The notes under the pieces: generated by a model
Database searches by the model: none
Told to the model about the DNA's origin: nothing
What the model saw: the letters and a program-made list of their open reading frames with translations, nothing else
Made by a program: the position numbers and the translations under genes
Shown here: piece after piece, positions 1 through 4,658 of the stretch
Layout: the number at the start of each line of letters is the position of its first letter
Numbering within the stretch: the stretch's first letter is position 1
Source of the DNA: an uncultured Porphyromonadaceae bacterium
GTDB taxonomy: Bacteria > Bacteroidota > Bacteroidia > Bacteroidales > Muribaculaceae
Direction of reading: 5' to 3'
DNA: 5,212 nt
NCBI GenBank assembly: GCA_946183895.1
Contig: CAMHDX010000097.1
Span: forward strand, 1 to 5,212

Positions 1-3
1 TGT

Positions 4-25
4 GTCAAAATGCAAAAGTCAAAAT
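4..25. repeat. Short direct repeat GTCAAAAT, two copies
   Basis: GTCAAAAT occurs at 4-11 and again at 18-25, a 14-bp period, with an A-rich spacer. It sits at the left edge of the palindrome cluster and may be the outer part of the same intergenic element. The plus-strand reading frame open from base 1 stops at 94-96 inside a palindrome and has no recognisable protein family, so I do not call a gene here. Confidence 0.35.
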
Positions 26-50
26 TCTTGCCGCAGCTGGTGCTGAAGTT

Positions 51-173
51 CCTCTACGAGGCACAGATAACTCGCTCACTATTCTGCCGCCCCTAACGGG
101 GCTATACTTGATTTTGGTGCTGGTGTACAGGGGTTTACACCCCTGCCTAAGCCCTTGTCACCCCTAACGGGGT
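51..173. repeat. Cluster of four short GC-rich palindromes, probable dispersed intergenic repeat
   Basis: Four hairpin-capable units lie in 123 bp: CCTC-TAC-GAGG (51-61), GCCCC-TAAC-GGGGC (89-102), CAGGGG-TTTACA-CCCCTG (128-145) and ACCCC-TAAC-GGGGT (160-173). The second and fourth share the 12-base core CCCCTAACGGGG, 71 bp apart. The central unit has an alternative fold, GTGTA (123-127) with TACAC (136-140), which excludes the CAGGGG stem. The G-runs and C-runs of different units can also pair with each other. No coding frame runs through the region. Arrays of this kind resemble intergenic repeats of the REP type, which in other bacteria are moved by RAYT transposases; no such gene is present here. 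The last hairpin is followed by a T-rich stretch and could weakly terminate a plus-strand transcript. The palindromes are directly visible; membership in a genome-wide family is inference. Confidence 0.6.
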
Positions 174-196
174 TCTTTGGTTCTGACCCTTGCGTT

Positions 197-252
197 TTTT
201 ACGTCAATTCACGTTAGGTTTTACGCATTTCACGTGAGTGAATTGTGAATTG
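197..252. repeat. Imperfect 22-bp tandem repeat with inverted CAATTCAC / GTGAATTG arms
   Basis: TTTTACGTCAATTCACGT (197-214) is nearly repeated as TTTTACGCATTTCACGT (219-235), with one gap and one mismatch at a 22-bp period. CAATTCAC (205-212) is the inverted complement of GTGAATTG, which occurs twice in overlap at 238-245 and 245-252. The tetramer ACGT appears three times (201, 211, 232). The stretch lies just past the stop codon of the minus-strand gene and would form the 3' end of its transcript, where CAATTCAC can pair with GTGAATTG. No U-run follows the hairpin on that strand, so it is not a standard intrinsic terminator. It could be a 3' stabilising structure or a protein binding site; the function is unknown. 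Confidence 0.5.
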
Positions 253-255
253 GGT

Positions 256-1074
256 TTACCGCTGGTTGAAGAGGGAGCGGGCGAGGGCGGCGGGGGCGGT
301 GGCGCCGGCATCGGCGCGCACGGCGGTCAGCACCTTGATGACGCGGTTGAGGCTCGGCTCGTTCTTGAGCAGCACCGTGTTGTCAGCCGCGAGCAAATAC
401 ATCAGCGGATAGCCCGGCACATAGTAATCCTCGCCGTCATACAGACCCTTGCTCCAACCCTTGACAAGCGGCTGAGCGACAGGATTGCGCCGCCACGCCT
501 TGGCGTCGTCGCCGCCATAGACGGCGAACACCGTCAGCTCCGACCGCTCCACCATGCCCATGATGAGCTCATCGCCCACGATGCGCTCCATCACATGATG
601 GCAGTCGTCGCACTCAGGGTCGTAAAACAGGACCAATTTGTACTGAGTTGACAAGTCATTGACACACACCTCGCGGTAGTCCATGTCCACATAGCGGATG
701 GGCGCGGCGATGGTGCCGATGCGGTTCTTGCGCAGGTCATCGAGCAAGAGGTGGGGACGCACCCGCTCGTCGGCAGTGAGCGCCGAGCAAGTGTCGGCAT
801 GCTCCAGCATCATCGTCATCATCTCCTCGCAGTAGAGCGTGTCGGTCACGTCGAGCAAGTGACGCTCAGCCCACTCGAGGTTTTGGACATAATTGTCATG
901 CTTGGTCGCGATGGCATTCATGAGGTAGTTGACCAAGATAGCCGCGTCGCGGTGCGGGCGCAGCTCAACCTGCGACCACACCAGGGCGAGGTTGCCCGGT
1001 TGGAGCAAGCCCTGTTGAGCGCTCACACTCAGCACGATAGCCAGTGTTGCCAGTAGTGTAGCAATACGTTTCAT
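256..1074 (-). CDS. Secreted thioredoxin-fold protein, DUF5106-like
   Basis: The 272-residue product starts with a classic type I signal peptide: K2-R3, a hydrophobic core at about 4-17, and a probable cleavage site after SVSA (19), giving a mature N-terminus at Q20. There is no lipobox, so a soluble periplasmic location is expected. The N-terminal half (about 30-125) is helical and lacks a clear motif; it resembles the DUF5106 region often found before thioredoxin domains in Bacteroidales. The C-terminal half (about 140-255) looks like a thioredoxin fold: strand KLVLFYDPE, the redox motif C155-D-D-C158, a second strand TVFAVYG (181-187), and a likely cis-proline at P223 before LMYLL. Disulfide exchange in the envelope is the likely activity; the substrate is unknown. 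The gene is divergent from the ybaK-aroC group. The start at 1074 gives a complete signal peptide. The family call is from memory of sequence pattern and not from a search. Confidence 0.75.
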   Translation of the reverse strand: MKRIATLLATLAIVLSVSAQQGLLQPGNLALVWSQVELRPHRDAAILVNYLMNAIATKHDNYVQNLEWAERHLLDVTDTLYCEEMMTMMLEHADTCSALTADERVRPHLLLDDLRKNRIGTIAAPIRYVDMDYREVCVNDLSTQYKLVLFYDPECDDCHHVMERIVGDELIMGMVERSELTVFAVYGGDDAKAWRRNPVAQPLVKGWSKGLYDGEDYYVPGYPLMYLLAADNTVLLKNEPSLNRVIKVLTAVRADAGATAPAALARSLFNQR

Positions 1075-1094
1075 AGTTGTTTAGATTTCAGCAT
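1071..1094 (-). other. Seven-codon upstream ORF overlapping the next start codon (ATGA)
   Basis: On the minus strand an ATG at 1094 opens a frame encoding MLKSKQL, and its TGA (1073-1071) overlaps the ATG of the secreted thioredoxin-fold gene (1074-1072) as ATGA. The ATG lies within a few bases of the transcript start predicted from the -7 box at 1101-1108, so it would be almost leaderless. It may be chance, or it may couple translation to the main gene. The peptide itself has no recognisable feature. Confidence 0.3.
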
Positions 1095-1096
1095 TT

Positions 1097-1128
1097 TTTG
1101 CAAAGTTAAGTCAGATTGCGTAAATTTG
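1097..1128 (+). promoter_or_regulatory. Bacteroidetes-type promoter for the ybaK-aroC-thioesterase group
   Basis: TTTG at 1097-1100 and TAAATTTG at 1121-1128 are separated by exactly 20 bp, a full match to the -33/-7 pattern of the Bacteroidetes primary sigma factor. The start codon follows 20 bp after the -7 box in an A-rich context without a Shine-Dalgarno sequence, so the leader would be only about 15 nt. This is the best promoter match in the window. No comparable promoter is seen before aroC or the thioesterase gene, which suggests that all three are transcribed from here. Confidence 0.7.
1101..1108 (-). promoter_or_regulatory. Bacteroidetes-type -7 box for the secreted thioredoxin-fold gene
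   Basis: Read on the minus strand this is TAACTTTG, an exact match to the TAnnTTTG consensus, 26 bp before the start codon at 1074. No good -33 TTTG is present at the usual distance; the nearest TTG lies about 25 bp upstream, so the promoter may be weak or need an activator. The expected transcript start is near 1095-1098. The box lies inside the spacer of the opposing promoter. Confidence 0.55.
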
Positions 1129-1148
1129 CACGACAATAAGCGTAAAAA

Positions 1149-1625
1149 ATGAAAAAAACACCCAAAACCAACGTGTGCCGCCTGCTTGACGCAGTCCACA
1201 TCGCCTATAGTACGATAGCGTACGAAGTCGACGAGAACGACCTGAGCGCCGAGCACGTTGCGGCGAGCATAGGCATGGACCCGGCAATGGTGTTCAAGAC
1301 ACTGGTGCTCAGGGGCGACCGCACCGGGCTGTTTGTGTGCGTAGTGCCTGCCGCCGCGACCGTCGACCTCAAGAAAGCCGCGCGCGTGAGCGGCAACAAG
1401 AAAGCCGAAATGATAGCGATGAAAGAGCTGCTGCCCGCCACCGGATACATACGCGGCGGGTGCTCCCCCATCGGCATGAAGAAACCACTGCCCACGTTCT
1501 TCCACTCCACCTGCATGGAGCACGCGACGATAAGCGTAAGCGCCGGGCAGCGCGGCATGCAGGTCGTGCTGTCGCCCGAGGCGCTCGTCACCTACGTTGG
1601 CGCAACCGTTGCCGACATCGTTTAA
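1149..1625 (+). CDS. ybaK: YbaK/EbsC-family aminoacyl-tRNA deacylase, probable Cys-tRNA(Pro) deacylase
   Basis: The product has 158 residues, the normal size for this single-domain family. YbaK-type proteins act in the cytoplasm in trans to remove cysteine mischarged onto tRNA(Pro) by prolyl-tRNA synthetase. Visible family signatures are MVFKTLVLRG (47-56), whose K50 matches the essential lysine of YbaK; the VVPAAATVDLKKAAR segment (65-79) followed by KKAEM (84-88); and the glycine-rich loop GYIRGGCSPIGMKK (99-112). The chosen start is the first ATG after the promoter, and the protein aligns with the family from about residue 10. Within the INS superfamily, the GYIRGGCSPIG loop favours YbaK over ProX or the ProRS editing domain, but substrate choice cannot be proved by eye. 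The gene leads a likely operon, with aroC starting 29 bp after its stop codon. Confidence 0.88.
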   Translation: MKKTPKTNVCRLLDAVHIAYSTIAYEVDENDLSAEHVAASIGMDPAMVFKTLVLRGDRTGLFVCVVPAAATVDLKKAARVSGNKKAEMIAMKELLPATGYIRGGCSPIGMKKPLPTFFHSTCMEHATISVSAGQRGMQVVLSPEALVTYVGATVADIV

Positions 1626-1654
1626 CCACTGCAGTATACATACAGCAAGCACAG

Positions 1655-2752
1655 ATGAACACATTCGGACAGATATTCAGAGTAACCACCTTCGGCGAAT
1701 CGCACGGTGTGGCGCTGGGCGGCGTGATTGACGGCGTGCCACCGCGCGAGCCCATCGACACCGACGCCCTGCAGCGCTACGTGGCGCGCCGCCGCCCGGG
1801 GCAGTCGTCGCTGACCACCGCGCGCAACGAGAGCGACACCGTGGAGCTGCTGAGCGGCATCTACCACGGGCTGACGCTCGGCACCCCCATCGGCTACATA
1901 ATCCGCAACAGCGACCGGCACAGCGACGACTACGACGCCATCGCCCGCTGCTACCGCCCCAACCACGCCGACTACACCACCGAGGCACGCTACGGCATAC
2001 GCGACCCGCGCGGCGGAGGCCGCAGCAGCGCCCGCGAAACCGCCGCCCGCATGGTCGCCGGCGGCATAGCGTCGCAGATGCTCGCACGGCGCGGCATCAC
2101 CATCACGGCATACACCTCGGCGATAGGCCCTGTGCGGTGCGAAAAGCCATACACCGCGCTCGACTTGTCGGCAGTTGACAACAACGCCGTGCGCTGTCCC
2201 GACGCCGACACGGCTGCGCGGATGGCGGCAGCCATCGAGCAGGCGCGCGGCGAAGGCGACACCATAGGCGGCGCGGTGACCTGCGTGGTGAGCGGCATGC
2301 CCGCCGGAGTGGGCAACCCCGTGTTCGGCAAGCTCAACGCCCTGCTCGGTAGCGCGATGCTCAGCATCAACGCCGCCAAGGCGGTCGAGGTGGGCGACGG
2401 GTGGGAGCTCGCCCGCGCCCGCGGCAGCGAAGTAATAGACCCCTTTGCCGTGACCGCGGGTGGCGACATCATCACCACCGCCAACCACAGCGGCGGCATC
2501 CAGGGCGGCATCAGCAACGGCAACGACATCATCGTGCGCGTGGCATTCAAGCCCGTGGCGACACTAATGCGCCCCATCGACACCATCGACACCGAGGGCA
2601 ACGCCGTGACCCTCGCGCCCCGCGGCCGCCACGACGCGTGTGTGGTGCCGCGCGCCGTGCCCATCGTGGAGGCAATGGCGGCAATCGCCCTGCTTGACAG
2701 CCTGCTGGCAAGCAACAAATTCACAACCAATAATGGAGAAACAATTCAGTAA
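1655..2752 (+). CDS. aroC: Chorismate synthase
   Basis: The enzyme converts 5-enolpyruvylshikimate-3-phosphate to chorismate, the last shikimate-pathway step before aromatic amino acids and related products; it needs reduced FMN and acts in the cytoplasm as a tetramer. The 365-residue product has the expected length and all family signatures: GESHG (14-18) with catalytic H17, RRPGQSSLTTARNESD (46-61), RPNHADYT (101-108) with the second conserved histidine H104, RGGGRSSARETA (119-130), and RHDACVVPRAVPIVEAMAAI (325-344). The start at 1655 gives the canonical N-terminus NTFGQIFRVTTFGESHG. The frame is open a further 106 codons upstream, but that part overlaps ybaK out of frame and is not protein-like. 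Two small deviations are P118 before the RGGGR motif, where many homologues have an aromatic residue or histidine, and A328 where proline is common. The last 20 bp overlap the next gene. Confidence 0.97.
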   Translation: MNTFGQIFRVTTFGESHGVALGGVIDGVPPREPIDTDALQRYVARRRPGQSSLTTARNESDTVELLSGIYHGLTLGTPIGYIIRNSDRHSDDYDAIARCYRPNHADYTTEARYGIRDPRGGGRSSARETAARMVAGGIASQMLARRGITITAYTSAIGPVRCEKPYTALDLSAVDNNAVRCPDADTAARMAAAIEQARGEGDTIGGAVTCVVSGMPAGVGNPVFGKLNALLGSAMLSINAAKAVEVGDGWELARARGSEVIDPFAVTAGGDIITTANHSGGIQGGISNGNDIIVRVAFKPVATLMRPIDTIDTEGNAVTLAPRGRHDACVVPRAVPIVEAMAAIALLDSLLASNKFTTNNGETIQ

Positions 2753-3467
2753 GACCTTTTACCTTGCCGCCGGCGAGTGCGATGCCCAGGGACGCATGCC
2801 GGTGACACTGCTCGTGAGCAGATTGATAGAAATCGCCTCGCTGCACGCCAACTCGTGGGGAGTGGGCTATCGCGACCTAATAACCGACCAGCGCGGCTGG
2901 GTGCTGTCGCGCCTGACCATCGAGATGACCGAGTGGCTCACCGTTGACCGCGACTACACCATCGTGACGTGGGTCGAGACCTACAACCGCCACTACTCAC
3001 AGCGCTGCTTTGAGGTCATTGACACCCTGAGCGGCACCACGCTGGGCTACGCCCGCACCATCTGGATGGTGCTCGACATTGAGCACCGCGTGGGCGTAGA
3101 CATCACCGCGCTGGAGAGCCTGCGCGACAAGGCGTGCGACCGGCCCTGCCCCATCGCGCCCCAAAGCCGCCTGCGCCCCATCACCACCGCCACGCGCACC
3201 ACACACTACACGGTGCGATATGCCGACTGCGACTTCTACCGCCACATGAACACGGTGCGCTACGTTGAGTTGCTCATCAATCAGTTTGATTTGTCATTTA
3301 ATGACAACCACCCGCTGCAGCGGTTAGAGATGGCGTTCCCGGGCGAGACGCGCTACGGCACCGAGTTGAGCGTAGTGATGGACGAGAGCGAGCCCTGCGA
3401 CGTGCGCATGCAGCTTGACGACGCCGAGGGCGCCACCCACGTCAGGGCGCGGCTCGTGTTCAAATAG
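2733..3467 (+). CDS. Acyl-ACP thioesterase
   Basis: The 244-residue product matches the bacterial acyl-ACP thioesterase family (tandem hot-dog folds), which hydrolyses fatty acyl chains from acyl carrier protein in the cytoplasm and so sets chain length and release of free fatty acids. The first hot-dog spans about residues 5-125, with CDAQGRMPVTLLVSRLIEIAS (16-36) forming the central helix region and GWVLSRLTIEM (55-65) the following strand. The second spans about 155-244 and holds the catalytic segment D165-C-D167-F-Y-R-H171-M-N173, with the conserved Asp, His and Asn of the family, followed by YVELL. E205 and G209 in FPGETRYGTEL fit the conserved ExxxG element. The ATG at 2733 was chosen because the hot-dog begins within ten residues; it lies inside the 3' end of aroC in another frame, which points to co-transcription and coupled translation. 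The preferred chain length cannot be read from the sequence. Confidence 0.9.
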   Translation: MEKQFSKTFYLAAGECDAQGRMPVTLLVSRLIEIASLHANSWGVGYRDLITDQRGWVLSRLTIEMTEWLTVDRDYTIVTWVETYNRHYSQRCFEVIDTLSGTTLGYARTIWMVLDIEHRVGVDITALESLRDKACDRPCPIAPQSRLRPITTATRTTHYTVRYADCDFYRHMNTVRYVELLINQFDLSFNDNHPLQRLEMAFPGETRYGTELSVVMDESEPCDVRMQLDDAEGATHVRARLVFK

Positions 3468-3499
3468 TCATGCCGGCGGCGCAACTGTGAACTGTTGTT

Positions 3500-3525
3500 A
3501 AATTCTTGATGATTCGCGAGAATTT
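3500..3525. repeat. Inverted repeat AAATTCTtG / CgAGAATTT in the nrnA promoter
   Basis: AAATTCT (3500-3506) is perfectly inverted as AGAATTT (3519-3525); as RNA the stem extends to nine pairs with one G-U, around an 8-base loop. It spans the -33 box and most of the spacer of the adjacent promoter and ends 3 bp before the -7 box. That position fits a repressor operator. As an RNA hairpin it could instead mark the 3' end of the thioesterase transcript, but it is AT-rich and lacks a U-run. Confidence 0.4.
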
Positions 3526-3536
3526 GACTAACTTTG
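3505..3536 (+). promoter_or_regulatory. Bacteroidetes-type promoter for nrnA and the downstream lipoprotein gene
   Basis: TAACTTTG at 3529-3536 matches the TAnnTTTG -7 consensus exactly. CTTG at 3505-3508, 20 bp upstream, is a three-of-four match to the -33 TTTG. The nrnA start codon is 19 bp after the -7 box, giving a leader of roughly 15 nt. The box indicates that nrnA starts its own transcription unit and is not simply read through from the thioesterase gene. Confidence 0.6.
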
Positions 3537-3544
3537 CCAATTCA

Positions 3545-3559
3545 ATGGACAAGACATGA
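3545..3559 (+). other. Four-codon upstream ORF overlapping the nrnA start (ATGA)
   Basis: ATG at 3545 opens a frame encoding MDKT whose TGA (3557-3559) overlaps the nrnA ATG (3556-3558). It begins within a few bases of the transcript start expected from the -7 box. There is no Shine-Dalgarno sequence before either ATG. It may be a chance ATG, or it may feed ribosomes to nrnA by termination and restart. Confidence 0.25.
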
Positions 3560-4644
3560 TACAAGCGATAATTCCGGACCCCAAAATTGAACGCCTGCGC
3601 GCGCTGATAAACGGCACCAACGACATTGTCATCACGTGTCACATGTCGCCCGACGGCGACGCCATGGGCTCGACACTGGGCTTGTGCCACGTGTTGCAGC
3701 GTCTCGCCAAGAACGTGCGTGTGGTTGTGCCCGACATGATACCCAAGTCATTGTTCTTCTTGCCCGGCATGCGCGATGTGTACATCTACACCAAGCATGA
3801 GGCGCGCGCCAGGGAGGCGATTGCAGGCGCCAAGCTGATATTCTGTCTTGACTTCAACACGCTGGCTCGCATTGACCGTCTCGCCGAGCCCATACGCCTG
3901 AGTCGCGCCAAGCGGGTGCTCATTGACCATCACCTCGACCCCGACGACGACTTTGACCTCGCCATCTCGATGCCCGAGGCTTCGAGTACGTGCGAGCTGG
4001 TGTTCAGGATGCTGATGCAGATGCACATGCTCAATATGGTAGACCGCCGTGCAGCCACCTGCCTGTACACCGGCCTGATGACCGACACCGGCAACTTCAC
4101 CTACAGCACCGAGAATCCCGAGGTGTTTGAGATTGCCGCCGCATTAGCGCGGCGACACATTGACACCAAGGCGATTTACAACATGGCGCTGAACACCTTC
4201 AGTGCCGACTGCCTGCGCCTGCAGGGCTATGCCATCGCCGAGAAGATGCAAGTGTTCGCCGAGCAGCACGCCGCGCTCATCACGCTCACGCAGGACGAGC
4301 TCAAGCGTTTCAACTACCACCGTGGCGACACCGAGGGGCTGGTGAACAAGCCCCTGTCGATACCCGGCGTCAACTGGGTGATGTTTCTGCGCGAGGATGC
4401 CGAGTACATCAAGGTGTCGTGCCGCTCGGTGGGCGACTTTGCGGTGAGCGACATCTGCGAGCGGTACTTCAACGGCGGCGGCCACACCAATGCCGCCGGC
4501 GGGGACTTCAGGGGCACGATGGACGAGGCGGTGGGCATCTTCTACAGCATCATCGCCGACTGCGACGACGAGAGCGAGTTGCCCGCAGGCGAGGCTCAGG
4601 GCGAGGAGCTGCCGGCAGCCGATTTTGAGTTCACGATTGAATAA
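3556..4644 (+). CDS. nrnA: DHH/DHHA1-family phosphoesterase, NrnA-type (nanoRNase / pAp phosphatase)
   Basis: NrnA-type enzymes are cytoplasmic Mn-dependent phosphoesterases that degrade 2-5-nt RNA fragments and, in many members, dephosphorylate pAp. The 362-residue product shows the full DHH order: motif I H29-M-S-P-D33-G-D35-A, motif II CLDFN (97-101) with D99, motif III D124-H125-H126, motif IV TGLMTDTGNF (172-181) with D177, and a DHHA1 substrate-binding domain (about 220-335) with GGGHTNAAGG (307-316). All metal ligands are therefore present. The start at 3556 places motif I near residue 30, as is usual. After DHHA1 there is a tail of about 26 residues (337-362) that is rich in Asp and Glu (DDESELPAGEAQGEELPAAD), with no assigned role. 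A lipoprotein gene follows 14 bp downstream. Other DHH families such as RecJ or GdpP are unlikely because their extra domains are missing. Confidence 0.92.
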   Translation: MIQAIIPDPKIERLRALINGTNDIVITCHMSPDGDAMGSTLGLCHVLQRLAKNVRVVVPDMIPKSLFFLPGMRDVYIYTKHEARAREAIAGAKLIFCLDFNTLARIDRLAEPIRLSRAKRVLIDHHLDPDDDFDLAISMPEASSTCELVFRMLMQMHMLNMVDRRAATCLYTGLMTDTGNFTYSTENPEVFEIAAALARRHIDTKAIYNMALNTFSADCLRLQGYAIAEKMQVFAEQHAALITLTQDELKRFNYHRGDTEGLVNKPLSIPGVNWVMFLREDAEYIKVSCRSVGDFAVSDICERYFNGGGHTNAAGGDFRGTMDEAVGIFYSIIADCDDESELPAGEAQGEELPAADFEFTIE

Positions 4645-4658
4645 TTTTAATATACACT

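Noticed and set aside
1..96. Plus-strand frame entering from the left edge and stopping at 94-96, as a possible 3' end of a gene.
   Set aside because: It has no family resemblance, ends inside the palindrome element and its A-rich codon use differs from all real genes in the window; it is more likely part of the repeat.
89..173. Possible CRISPR array because of repeated CCCCTAACGGGG.
   Set aside because: Only two 12-base copies 71 bp apart with another palindrome between them, no regular spacers and no cas genes.
160..184. Rho-independent terminator at the last GC hairpin.
   Set aside because: The T-rich tail is interrupted and no plus-strand gene ends here; it is better explained as part of the repeat cluster.
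238..651. Plus-strand frame with a Gly/Glu-rich start opposite the secreted thioredoxin-fold gene.
   Set aside because: It lies wholly over the coding strand of a gene with signal peptide and redox motif, and the glycine run reflects antisense of the Ala-rich C-terminus.
1337..1654. A 106-codon upstream extension of the aroC reading frame.
   Set aside because: It overlaps ybaK in another frame, is highly arginine-rich low-complexity sequence, and the canonical AroC N-terminus begins at 1655.
1622..2488. Long open frame on the minus strand opposite aroC.
   Set aside because: Its composition (Ala, Gly, Val, His-rich with no motif) is that of an antisense shadow of a GC-rich gene; the plus strand encodes a full chorismate synthase.
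2640..2732. Upstream extension of the thioesterase frame.
   Set aside because: It overlaps aroC and adds a cysteine- and tryptophan-rich segment foreign to the family; ATG 2733 fits the hot-dog domain start.
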